A DNA stretch of 49,737 nucleotides from Leptospira interrogans (lineage in GTDB: Bacteria > Spirochaetota > Leptospiria > Leptospirales > Leptospiraceae). A program made the translations under genes and the position numbers. This document shows, one piece after another, positions 1-11,973 of the stretch (within the stretch, counting starts at the first letter, position 1; every line of letters begins with the position of its first letter). The DNA is taken from NCBI RefSeq assembly GCF_900156205.1, contig NZ_FTNA01000027.1, positions 1 to 49,737 of the forward strand, in the 5' to 3' direction. Below the pieces are notes generated by a model. It was not told the DNA's origin and did not search any database. It was given only the letters and a program-made list of their open reading frames with translations.

Positions 1-828
1 TTTTATAAAAGATGTTTCTGATTTTTTTTAAAATTTATCTCAAAAATAATTTAAATATCGCATAACGGTTTACTTTGATTAGTAAAAAGTTTTTAATAAA
101 TTTTAATTTATAGAAAATGAAACTAAGTTTGTAGAAACTTAAAAGAAATCTGCGAAAGGTAGTGACAAGTTGGTAATAAATAACTTTTAGAAATCTATAA
201 ATTGGACTTTAATATGGTGAGTATCACTTAATAAAGATTGGATATAAGATTTAGATCTTAGAGTTGTTACTCTGAGTTTATGTTTCCTCTTGCACAAATT
301 TATGTTTAAGAGAAATTATCTAAACGGAGAAAACGTATTTCATGCAAAAATTCAAACTAAAAATTTATTCTACTATAACTATAGAATAAAATACGCAAAT
401 TTTTATTTGAGTATAAAATATTTGATACTTTGTTATAACATTATCAGTGAAACTTAAAAGACTTTGGTAGTAAGTAAAATAGTTCCAAAGTGTATATTAC
501 TGATCCTTATAAGATATGCCTAAAGTTTTATCTCTCAACTCACATCTGTCTACAACTCGATAAGGTTTATAGTCTGGGAGAAATACTCAATTCTATCTGT
601 TTAAAGAAGAAGTTTAATACTTGCTAATGGTCCCGAAAATCAGGGCAGCCAAAAGTTACGTAATTTGTGAGGACTAATTCAAAAAGGTCACATAAATTTT
701 CTAGGAGATTGATTCTTTCAAAAATATTTAAGGTGTTTTACTTAAGTGGATTTTACACACTGCAATAGTTTTCAATTTCGGGAACATATCAGGATAGACT
801 TTAATTTTAAAACGGGAAATATCGGCGT
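1..828. other. AT-rich intergenic region, no gene
   Basis: No open frame with a credible start or ribosome binding site on either strand. The sequence is AT-rich and contains decayed fragments of dispersed repeats. One, around 402-452, resembles stretches at 6965-7012, 43268-43318 and 47192-47250 (core like AAAATATTTGATACTTTG). Another, around 484-530, resembles 22615-22680. The promoter of the LRR gene at 829 should lie near the end of this region, but no consensus box is convincing. Confidence 0.6.
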
Positions 829-2100
829 ATGAATTATAGATTTACAAACATCCTAAAGGTTATAATTTTCTTTTGTTTTATTTTCGAAATACAATCAGAA
901 GAAATACAAAAACCTTATAAAAATTTAGCAAAGGCTCTTCAAAATCCAGCAGACGTTCGGAACTTAGATTTGAGTTTCCAAGGGTTGAAGACGTTGCCAA
1001 ATAAAATAGGACAACTTAAGAATTTACAAAAATTGGATTTAGGCGGAAACGAACCTACGATTTTGTCTAAAGAAATCTGGCAGTTAAAAGATCTGCAAAA
1101 ATTGAATTTGAACAATAACAAACTTACGGTTCTCCCTAAGGAAATCGGACAATTACAAAACTTGCAAGAATTAAGTTTGCATAGCAATGAGCTCGTAAAT
1201 CTTCCGAAAGAAATTGGACAGTTTAAGAATTTGCAAAAACTAAATTTGGACAATAATAAACTTACGGTTCTCCCTAAGGAAATCGGACAATTACAAAACT
1301 TGCAAGAATTGAGTTTACTTAGTAACAAACTCATAAGTCTTCCCACAGAAATTGAACAACTTAAAAGTCTGAAGAATCTAGATTTGAATCACAATGAATT
1401 TACTACTGTTTCGAAAGAAGTTATGCTACTTGAAACTTTAGAAAATTTAGATCTAAGATCCAACAAACTGAAAACAATTCCTAAAGAGATAAGACAACTT
1501 AAAAGTTTGAAAGTGTTGATGTTAACTGGCAATCAACTTACCTCTTTGCCGAAAGAAATCGAACAACTCCAAAATCTAAAAACATTAAATTTGGGAGAAA
1601 ATCGTTTTCAAATATTTCCCGTAGAAATTTTAGAACTTAAGAATTTACTGGAATTGAATTTGTATTATAACCAACTTGTAGAGTTTCCGAAGGAAGTTGG
1701 ACAACTTAAAAGTTTAAAGTATTTGAGTTTGTATCACAATCAAATTACAACTCTTCCGGTAGAAGTTACACAATTGCCGGATTTGCAAGAGCTGCATTTG
1801 TCTGGGAATAAAATTACGATTCTTCCAAAAGAGATTCTACAACTTAAAAATTTAGAATGGCTGTCATTGAGTAACAATAAACTCAATGCGCTTCCGAAAG
1901 AAATCGGACAGTTGAAAAAATTACAAAGGTTGGAATTAGGAAACAATCAGCTTACGACCCTTCCGAAAGAAATAGAACAACTTAAAAATTTACAAAGATT
2001 AGAATTAGATTCCAATCCCATTTCTCCAAAAGAAAAAGAAAGAATCCGAAAACTTCTTCCTAAATGTGAAATCGATTTTGAAGGAGGGGGAGGAGAATAG
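829..2100 (+). CDS. Exported leucine-rich repeat protein, 16 LRRs
   Basis: 423 residues. The N-terminus (about residues 1-23) is a signal peptide: a basic start, a hydrophobic core rich in Ile and Phe, and a cut near IQS/EE. From about residue 43 to 410 there are 16 consecutive 23-residue leucine-rich repeats with the consensus LQxLxLxxNxLxxLPKEIxQLKN, the classic leptospiral LRR type. A short charged tail with a Gly-rich end follows. Proteins of this family are secreted or surface-associated and some bind host proteins; the ligand of this one cannot be read from sequence. No cysteine lipobox is visible, so it is probably secreted or periplasmic rather than lipidated. Repeats 3 and 5 are nearly identical at DNA level, which suggests recombination within the gene. 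It stands alone, with long gaps on both sides. The family call is secure; the function is inferred. Confidence 0.93.
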   Translation: MNYRFTNILKVIIFFCFIFEIQSEEIQKPYKNLAKALQNPADVRNLDLSFQGLKTLPNKIGQLKNLQKLDLGGNEPTILSKEIWQLKDLQKLNLNNNKLTVLPKEIGQLQNLQELSLHSNELVNLPKEIGQFKNLQKLNLDNNKLTVLPKEIGQLQNLQELSLLSNKLISLPTEIEQLKSLKNLDLNHNEFTTVSKEVMLLETLENLDLRSNKLKTIPKEIRQLKSLKVLMLTGNQLTSLPKEIEQLQNLKTLNLGENRFQIFPVEILELKNLLELNLYYNQLVEFPKEVGQLKSLKYLSLYHNQITTLPVEVTQLPDLQELHLSGNKITILPKEILQLKNLEWLSLSNNKLNALPKEIGQLKKLQRLELGNNQLTTLPKEIEQLKNLQRLELDSNPISPKEKERIRKLLPKCEIDFEGGGGE

Positions 2101-2426
2101 TCGGGGCCTTCCGAACTTTTGAAAGATTGGAATTGTATTTACCTGAGAAATTTTAAACTTGTTGTAAATCTCTAAAATCAATCATCTTTGAATTTTTAAC
2201 TGTGGTTTGAGTTCCCAAAGTTTTAAATAGAATTATAGATTTTGAATATTTATTTTTTTGATTCGATTTATGGTGGTTTTTACATTTATTTTTATGGAAA
2301 AGTAAGTTTTTTATAAATGAATTTCTTGCGCCGAACTCAGGTTACTCGGAACTATAAAATAGAATTCCCACATTTTGCACTGAAACAGGATTTTATAATA
2401 AAAATTTACAGTACCTAATTTGATAG
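2101..2426. other. Intergenic region with decayed repeat fragments
   Basis: No gene seen. Around 2325-2345 is a fragment of the dispersed repeat whose core reads CGCCGAACTCA, also seen near 8590, 37430, 41005 (right order) and in reverse near 40640. Around 2386-2425 is a fragment like those at 37612-37655 and 30690-30735. The sequence is AT-rich and carries no convincing terminator for the LRR gene. Confidence 0.5.
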
Positions 2427-2816
2427 TATAACCAACCCACAAGTTGATTAGGATTTTAGAATCAAAATGAACTCAACAGAACGGGCTTTCTATGGATCGC
2501 CGTTCTGGGCTCAAAAAGGCACATTTTTCAAGTATTCCGATAAGAATGAGTCTTTGTACTTGCAAAAAGTATGTTTTTCTGATAGAGAAAAATTTTCCAA
2601 ACCTTATCGCCTTACCCAAAAATAGGGAAAACTCAGCACAACGCTTTCCTCAAACTCAATGCATCGCTCCCTAAGGGTCGCTCTGCAGGTTGCGTTGGAA
2701 AACTCAACACAACGCTCTTTATGAATCGCGTTGTGGAGTGGGAACTAAGTTTTACAGAGGATTTGTCGTAATTCCGACAGATTTATATTGAGATCAAATA
2801 TTTGTAGGGTTGGTGA
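2427..2816 (-). repeat. Long dispersed repeat, copy X (with two extra segments)
   Basis: This stretch is closely similar to the reverse complement of 45496-45741. Shared blocks cover about 2427-2462, 2508-2624 and 2738-2816. Copy X has about 40 extra bases (about 2467-2507) and about 108 extra bases (about 2625-2737) that copy Y lacks. Both extra segments consist of a short hairpin-like sequence related to AACGCTTTCCTATGGGTCGC, the same motif that forms the tandem array at 49201-49500. The 60-residue frame at 2492-2674 lies entirely within this repeat and is not a gene. Orientation is assigned relative to copy Y. Confidence 0.8.
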
Positions 2817-2948
2817 TGATTTGATAGGAATCAGTGATCTATAAATTTTAAAATAAGTTCTAAATTTGATGAAGGTAGATTAAAATATCAATCGGATATA
2901 GAAATTTGATTTAAGAATTGTTAATCTTGGATCTTTATAAAGGGAAAA

Positions 2949-3737
2949 TTAAAACCGAATGGTTACACCGCCTGAAACTTCCTTATCTCGATAAGAAACG
3001 TTTACGTTAGGCACAATTTCCCAGTTTTCAAATTTATATCCTAGAAACGCATCTAAAATTAAAATTAAAATAAGACCACGAGTAAATCCTTCTTTTTCAT
3101 AAGCATAACGGTCCTTAGTTAACAGTTGACCATCCGAAAGTACAACTTGGCCAGATTTTTCAGCTAAGCTATAACTAGCAGCTATATTCATTAGATTGTG
3201 ATCCTGTGATGTAATAGCGATTAAATCCAAAGGAGTAGCCGGTTGGTTTGTTTCAATCGCTTGTTTTACAGGACTTAAATATATATAACTTTTATAGACA
3301 AAGAATAGTTCTACAAAGACGAAAAAGACTCCTAATCCTTTTACGTAATAAGAATCATTTCTAAGTAATCTAGACCAACCTGGTATTAATCCTTCGGCAA
3401 AAACTCCAATCCCTGATTTTTTTTCTCGATTTTTCGGAATATTTTCTTCTTTTACGGTTTCTAAATTGGGGACTGAGTTCGTTTTTGTGGTCTCTTGATT
3501 TTTTACTGTTTCTTGGTTTTTGACTGGAATCGGTGCTCGATCAGAAATAAAAACTTTTTGTACTTCTGTGAGAGGGATTTTTTCCACTTTCCCACTTTTA
3601 TGAGTAATTTCAAAACCGTTGGAAACGGTTTTAACGCTCACATTATTGATCGTCCTACCGTTTTTGAGTAGGATTGACTTTGCATCTAAGTTTGTAAAAA
3701 GAGAAATCCATAAGAAAAGAAATGATACACCTTTCAT
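2949..3737 (-). CDS. Exported membrane protein with N-terminal KNG-type beta module, unknown function
   Basis: 262 residues from the ATG at 3737. I prefer this start to an in-frame ATG at 3929, because residues 1-20 then form a signal peptide (MKGVSF...LDAK) and the longer form would overlap the divergent sigma gene. Residues about 21-66 form a small beta module (LLKNGRTINNVSVKT..., ending KVFISD) that resembles the C-terminal 45 residues of the regulator at 4459-5511. A charged linker (about 70-105) follows, then a segment with GLIPGWSRLLRND and a hydrophobic helix (GVFFVFVELFFVY), which recalls DUF5683-like membrane proteins. The C-terminus ends in alternating residues and a terminal Phe, as in outer-membrane beta strands. 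Divergent from the ECF sigma gene, so it may belong to that regulon (inference). Function unknown. Confidence 0.72.
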   Translation of the reverse strand: MKGVSFLFLWISLFTNLDAKSILLKNGRTINNVSVKTVSNGFEITHKSGKVEKIPLTEVQKVFISDRAPIPVKNQETVKNQETTKTNSVPNLETVKEENIPKNREKKSGIGVFAEGLIPGWSRLLRNDSYYVKGLGVFFVFVELFFVYKSYIYLSPVKQAIETNQPATPLDLIAITSQDHNLMNIAASYSLAEKSGQVVLSDGQLLTKDRYAYEKEGFTRGLILILILDAFLGYKFENWEIVPNVNVSYRDKEVSGGVTIRF

Positions 3738-3902
3738 AAAAAGTGATTTGTTTTGGTTTTGGAATAAAATATCTGATTTTGCAATTTTAGATTTCTGGAT
3801 CTTGGAGAATTTAAGTTGGAAAAATTTTTGAAACGTCGCAAGCATTCGAATTTTTTTGATTTTTAGTGACACTTTTTGGAAAGTCGGCTCGTTATTGAAT
3901 AT

Positions 3903-4448
<546 letters not shown>

Positions 4449-4458
4449 GAGATAAAAT

Positions 4459-5507
<1,049 letters not shown>

Positions 5508-5511
<4 letters not shown>

Positions 5512-5530
5512 CACGTGTTAGATTTTTTTT
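5508..5530 (+). terminator. Candidate intrinsic terminator after the sigma/FecR operon
   Basis: Perfect 14-base palindrome CTAACACGTGTTAG (5508-5521) followed by A and a run of eight T. The stop codon of the FecR gene is inside the left arm. The folded stem would be short (about 5 pairs with an ACGT loop), so strength is uncertain. Confidence 0.5.
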
Positions 5531-5686
5531 CAATACAGTATTTCCATTTAATATTCTTCTAATACAAGGTTTCACAAACTTTTACCTTGTCAATTTAGCC
5601 CTTCTTTAAACGTGGGAATTATTTGAAACCGAGATTTTATAGTCGGTTCTTAAATTAACTTTCTATCGATTTTAAATTTTAGACTC

Positions 5687-6157
5687 TTAGTATTTGGGCC
5701 AATCGATCTGATCATCTTTAAATAATGGACTAAACCCGAAAAAGACTAGTTCATCTTCTTCAAATTGAAAGACCGCGTTGATTTTATCGGAGAAAGCAGT
5801 GACTCCAGTATGATCATGATCTTCTTCCTGGTCGTGTTCCTCTTCGTCATCTTCTTCGAGATCGTCGATTCCGTTTTGATTGAGAAGCTCTCGGATCGTT
5901 TCGATGGATTCTCCAATGATTGGTTTTCCGAAAAGCTGAATTGACGGATTTGAAGTTGTAATCGAATATAATTTGTTATCTTCTTCTTGATCAAATTCGT
6001 ATTCGGATTCTTCGGAAAAATATTCATATCCGGTGGATTGTGTGCCTTCGTAGTCGTAGTCGTAAATTTCGTCTGGTTCTCCTAATTTTGATTTTACTTC
6101 GTCTATAGACATTCCGAAATAAATTCCGTTTAATCCTTTTCCGATTTCTATGTTCAT
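5687..6157 (-). CDS. Acidic cytoplasmic protein with SmpA/OmlA-like motif, unknown function
   Basis: 156 residues, no signal peptide. The start is supported by a strong Shine-Dalgarno sequence (GGAAGGAG, 7 bases before ATG). Residues 10-30 ([20 protein letters not shown]) match the SmpA/OmlA-type pattern in which a short helix follows a G-M/L-S turn. A second, weaker version occurs at about 78-100. Residues 98-116 are a very acidic run with several His ([14 protein letters not shown]), which could bind divalent metal ions. The C-terminus is VFFGFSP..., ending WPKY. Such proteins occur in polymorphic-toxin immunity contexts and as stand-alone genes, but no toxin gene is adjacent here. Monocistronic. 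Function unknown. Confidence 0.72.
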   Translation of the reverse strand: MNIEIGKGLNGIYFGMSIDEVKSKLGEPDEIYDYDYEGTQSTGYEYFSEESEYEFDQEEDNKLYSITTSNPSIQLFGKPIIGESIETIRELLNQNGIDDLEEDDEEEHDQEEDHDHTGVTAFSDKINAVFQFEEDELVFFGFSPLFKDDQIDWPKY

Positions 6158-7092
6158 TTTTTTCTCCTTCCGATAGAATCACAGACTTTTAAATCTCTGT
6201 GACTTGACAATCTCTTAAAATTCTTCTCTTGGTTATTTATCTACAACTTTATGTTTTTAAATTTGGCGGAATCAATTCCCTGGGTATAAGAAAACCAGAA
6301 TGGATTTTTTGTTTTAATCTTTGGAAATCCAATACTTGAATATGTTTACTACTGAAACATTCGTTGTGGTATTTTGGTTAATTTTAGAATTGTATGATTC
6401 GTTTATATAAATTTGAAGATATTGGATGTTGAAAAATTCCATAATGGAAGATTAATAAAACGCTTCAACCGATCGTTTTTATACAATGGAGACCGATGGA
6501 GAGTTAATTTTTCAACAACTCTATTTATTTTAATGTCGTTTATCAATACTGATTCTAGATAAAGTTTTATAGATTGGTTTTCATTTTTAAAAATTAAAGT
6601 TTGTGGGGTTTTAACCAATTCTATTTTTTGCTATAAGTAGAGTTGAAAATTAATTTTCTTTTTACTATTACTTTGGCACATAAAAATAATATTGGAAACT
6701 TTTTTTAAAGGTTTAGATGTGGAATCTGCTTCGAAAAAAGTCATAAGATAGTATAATTTGTAAACTTTTATTCTTCGTAAAATCCACGATTCATTTTGAA
6801 CACTATTTTTTTGTGTCTGAGTAGTTAAAGGAATGGAGTAAGATATAGAACTTTTCAATAACTTTAATATAAGAAATATTTAGATTGAGATTTTTTCTTG
6901 AATGAATTTTTCAAAATAATTGAAGCAATGTAATAAAGATACTGAGAGCCTTGTCGCAAAAGTTTGTTTGAGTGCAAAATATTGGATACTTTGTCATATA
7001 GTTATCAATAAAAAAGTTTGAAACTTAACTGAAGTAAATAATAAATCGTAAAATTCGCTTTTCAAGAAAACGCTATCTGGTATTAGATATGT
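6158..7092. other. Intergenic region with one MITE copy and repeat fragments
   Basis: Apart from the MITE copy at 6423-6522 I find no gene. Two minus-strand frames (6403-6618 and 6631-6858) look like chance frames: the first runs through the MITE and the second starts with TTG, has no ribosome binding site and shows no domain pattern. A repeat fragment (core GTGCAAAATATTGGATAC) lies at about 6965-7012. Confidence 0.5.
6423..6522 (+). repeat. MITE-like element, copy A
   Basis: About 100 bases. The right end AATTTTTCAACAACTCT is the reverse complement of the family left end AGAGTTGTTGAAAAATT; the left end here is degenerate (GTTGAAAAATTCC intact). The interior resembles copies B-F, including a GATGGAGA block near the right end. 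The right end is followed by A, giving the CTCTA junction seen in the other copies. Confidence 0.75.
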
Positions 7093-7443
7093 ATGTGGAA
7101 TTCCATTCCCAATAACGTTAGAATTAGTTTTTTCATTTTTATAATCTTAGCATTTTTAGGATTTTTTTCGCTGGGAGCCGTAGGTTTTGGATTGTATTAT
7201 TTGATTTTCCCGGTTGCTGGGTTTTTATTTCCACATCCTGATTCCTTACACGGCGATTGGGTTTGGCCTTCTGCGATTTGGGTAGGTATATTATGGCCTT
7301 TGGGTTTTATATTTGCGTCTATTCTATTTAATTTTCTTAAGAAAAGAAACTGGCCTAAAAGTATATTATATTTTTTATATATTCCTTTATTATGGCTTTG
7401 GGTAGCTCTTCTTTGGCTTTATTTTATCAATAATAAAATGTAA
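7093..7443 (+). CDS. Small multi-pass membrane protein, unknown function
   Basis: 116 residues with three or four hydrophobic helices (about 9-35, 36-47, 60-82 and 90-112), rich in Phe, Trp and Leu, with a basic loop KKRNWPKS before the last helix. No family was recognised. The next gene starts 53 bases downstream on the same strand and encodes a possible lipoprotein, so the two may be co-transcribed. The start is the first ATG in frame; no strong Shine-Dalgarno sequence is visible. The coding character (clean helices, positive residues at loop ends) argues against a chance frame. Function unknown. Confidence 0.6.
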   Translation: MWNSIPNNVRISFFIFIILAFLGFFSLGAVGFGLYYLIFPVAGFLFPHPDSLHGDWVWPSAIWVGILWPLGFIFASILFNFLKKRNWPKSILYFLYIPLLWLWVALLWLYFINNKM

Positions 7444-7496
7444 TCAATGACAAAAGTAACGTGTTGTTTGTTATATTTGAATTTAGGTAAAGCTCT

Positions 7497-7937
7497 ATGA
7501 AAACAGGAAAATCGTGGATTGCAGTTTTATGGATCATGCTGTGTTTATTTGTCTACGACTGTGAGGAAATCAATACGAACGATCCAGTTTCCGCATATTT
7601 ATATTGGTCCGGTGATAGCTCCTTGCCCAAAGATTTGGAAGTAATTCACGGTAAATATTGGGAATCCCCTCATATTACTCATGAACACATTTTATTTTTA
7701 GAGATCAAGGCGCCCTTACAATGGAGAAAAGAATTTAAAGAATTGAATCAATTAAAAGAAGTGAAAAGAAAGTCGAGTAAAAATAAGTATTTCGACCAAA
7801 ATGCTGAGTATCCGGTTTGGTTTAAACCTCCGAAATATTTTAAAGTGTTTATTCCAAAAAGTGAATATATCAAAGGATCTACCTACTTTGAAAACCCCGT
7901 GGATGGACATATGTTTCTTTATGAAGTTCATTTATAA
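7497..7937 (+). CDS. Putative lipoprotein, unknown function
   Basis: 146 residues. The N-terminus has a basic start (MKTGKS), a hydrophobic core (WIAVLWIMLCLFVY) and a cysteine at residue 22. The Asp just before this Cys is unusual for a lipobox, so lipidation is uncertain and simple export is possible. The remainder is hydrophilic and rich in Lys, Tyr and aromatic residues (EHILFLEIKAPLQW, WFKPPKYFKVFIPKSEY), consistent with a small soluble periplasmic domain. No family was recognised. Follows the membrane protein at 7093-7443 by 53 bases. Confidence 0.62.
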   Translation: MKTGKSWIAVLWIMLCLFVYDCEEINTNDPVSAYLYWSGDSSLPKDLEVIHGKYWESPHITHEHILFLEIKAPLQWRKEFKELNQLKEVKRKSSKNKYFDQNAEYPVWFKPPKYFKVFIPKSEYIKGSTYFENPVDGHMFLYEVHL

Positions 7938-8748
7938 TTGGAATACTACGTTTTAAATTCATGATTTATTTGTTTAAAATCTAATTTGAGGTTTTGGTAT
8001 CTTGTACGTTTAAGTCGTGTTATAGCAGAATTCGAGTTGTTTCAGAACTTGAATTTGTGGGGACTAGTATAAAATACAAAAAGAATCATCGTCCATCCGA
8101 TTTCTGCGCAAAATCGCTGTTTTGCGGTCATTATTAAAATTTAAATTTTATTTTTTACTCGGACGCATGAAAGATACCCGAAATGAACCGTCTATTTTTA
8201 CAAAAATAAGGAAGTCCTCAAAAACTCGGAATTGTTGGTTGTTTTTTAAAGGAGGTCGTATATTCTAACTTTTGAAACAAGCTTTGGTAGTATTATTTTC
8301 ATGCGTTCGAGTAGTAACGTGAGTTCGACTGAGTAAAAATTTTCTAAAAATATGAGTCTTACAAGTTTAGAATTTGTTCGTAAAATCGTCGATTTGTAAT
8401 AGTTCCCACATCATTTTACAGACAAACTTAAGTTTTGTGGTAGTTCCTACAGATTACGTCTCTTTTTATCTTTTTTGTGATTTTAAATCATACTTTTTTC
8501 GAACGAAATCTTGCAGTAGTTCCCACATTTAAAAAATCAGTCTGTAAAGTTCAGATTCTAACTTTTTTCAGAATCATGGTTTTCTTACGCCGAACTCATG
8601 TTAAATAATAACTGTTAAAAACTATAGCTTTGAAAGAGTTCCCGCACATTTAAAAACGGTAAAATCAAGTTATCGATTGGTTTTAAAATTGGACTTTTGG
8701 ATCGAATTATATTCCAGTGGTTGTAAATTGTGGTGTTTGTTCTTAAAT
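7938..8748. other. Intergenic repeat-rich region downstream of nuoN
   Basis: No gene seen. Several dispersed-repeat pieces occur: about 8080-8135 (GTCCATCCGATTTCTGCGC), matched in reverse at about 40830-40890; about 8155-8175 (CGGACGCATGAAA), also near 30070 and in reverse near 8300; and about 8360-8606, a chain of units with GTTCCCACA or GTTCCTACA and TTACGCCGAACTCATG. No clear terminator for the nuo operon is visible. Confidence 0.6.
8521..8606 (+). repeat. Dispersed ~85-bp repeat (GAACTCATG family), copy 1
   Basis: Closely similar to 37361-37441 and to the reverse complement of 40630-40712. Landmarks in order: TCCCACATTTAAA, TCTGTAAAGTTCAGATT, TTTTTTCAGAATCATGG and ACGCCGAACTCATG. All copies lie between genes. 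Confidence 0.75.
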
Positions 8749-10283
8749 TCAACGAAAGATGGAACTTGATAACCGCAATTCACCTAACGCTAGTAAGTTG
8801 CCTGGAACTAACAAAAACCATCCTACCGAGACCATTAAAAGACAAAATAATACGACCCCGGTTACTCCTACGCTGTAAGGCGCTGCGTGGTTCCTGGATA
8901 TTTCTCCTTCGTCGCTACTCATAAAAGTTGCGATTCCAATTCTTAGATAATAATAAAGTGCTAATGCTGAATTAGTTACCCCACCGATGAGTAATATCCG
9001 ATTCATGAGTGTTTCCGATTCTGCGAGTTTTTGAAATAAGAATAACTTTGCCCAAAAACCTCCAAAGGGAGGAACTCCCGCTAAAGACATGAAGAAAATG
9101 TTAATTGCTATTGCAGTTAAAGGTTTTACTCCAGATAAGGATTGAACGGAAAAGAAAGTCACTTGTCTGGTTCCTTCTTCCAAATATGCGAGGATCGCAA
9201 ACGCTCCCAAACTCATAAATGAATATACGATTAGATAAAATAATACTTCCTCTTTGATCCCTGCAGAAATTCCTGCTACTACATAACCTGCGTGTGCAAT
9301 CGAAGAATACGCAAGCATTCGTTTTAAATTTTCTTGTTTTAATGCGAGTAGGTTTCCGTAGATCATAGAACATAATGCAAGAATTCCGGGCAACCACGCC
9401 CAGGTACTATTCTCAAGTGGAAGTGGTAATTTTGTATAAAGTATTAAAAGTAGCCCGATCGACGCAGCTTTTGCTGCAGTGGACATATAACCTGTAACAG
9501 GTGTTAAAGCGCCTTCATATGCATCCGGGGTCCAAGCGTGATATGGAAACAATGCTATCTTAAACGCAACTCCTGTGATGAACAATACTAAACCTATCTT
9601 GGCAAAGTTTCCTTGATAACCGGCGATGGTCAGTGGTTTTAAAGCCTCGGTAATATTTGTAGACCCGCTTCCTCCGAATAAAAAAGCAATACCCATCAAC
9701 ATAAATCCGGAAGAAAAACTTCCTAATAGAAAATATTTCAATGTGGCTTCTAAAGAAAACAGATCACTTCTTGCCATCCCTATCAATATATATAAACAGA
9801 TGCTCATTAGTTCTAAAGCCACGAACACTAGTATAAAATCTTGTCCCGTAGTCATTAGAGTCATTCCACAAGTTGCAAATAGAAGTAGTGGATAAAATTC
9901 AGGGAATTCTATTTTATGATTTTTTAATATTCTCGGAACTATTGCAGCGGTTCCAATTGCCATAGAAATATAAATTAAATTTAGCCAAAAAGATAATACG
10001 GAATTTTCAATTTGCCCACTAAAGTGAAATCCGTTTCCTGGAAATCGAAACGAAGTATAAAATACGGCCGCAAATGCCAAAAGTAAAATCAGTCCCGAAA
10101 CGTATCTTACGATTATAAATTCTTTCGTTTTAAATAATACGGATAAACAAATCAAAAATACTCCGCCTGTCGCCAAGACGAGCGCAGGTAAAACGGAAAG
10201 TAAGTCTGGCACGTTCGGAACCCTACTTTCATTAACGACCTGTGCAAGATTTAAAAATGGTAAAATAGATAAATCAAATAGAT

Positions 10284-10287
<4 letters not shown>
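8749..10287 (-). CDS. nuoN: NADH-quinone oxidoreductase subunit N (NuoN)
   Basis: 512 residues with about 14 membrane helices. One of the three antiporter-like proton-pumping subunits of complex I in the inner membrane. It has the conserved helix-5 glutamate in [14 protein letters not shown] and the helix-7/8 motif [32 protein letters not shown], typical of NuoN. It is the last gene of the nuo operon and overlaps nuoM by 4 bases (ATGA), indicating translational coupling. Length is normal for the family. No terminator is obvious after it. Confidence 0.96.
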
Positions 10288-11972
<1,685 letters not shown>

Positions 11973-11973
11973 G

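Noticed and set aside
939..1946. Minus-strand frames inside the LRR gene
   Set aside because: Cys/Ser-rich mirror frames produced by the repeated LRR codons; the plus-strand protein is clearly real.
2492..2674. 60-residue plus-strand frame
   Set aside because: It lies within the long dispersed repeat (copy X) and runs across the inserted hairpin units; no domain or ribosome binding site.
6403..6618. 71-residue minus-strand frame
   Set aside because: It crosses MITE copy A, which accounts for its sequence; no gene signals.
6631..6858. 75-residue minus-strand frame
   Set aside because: Starts at TTG, has no ribosome binding site, no domain and low-complexity AT composition.
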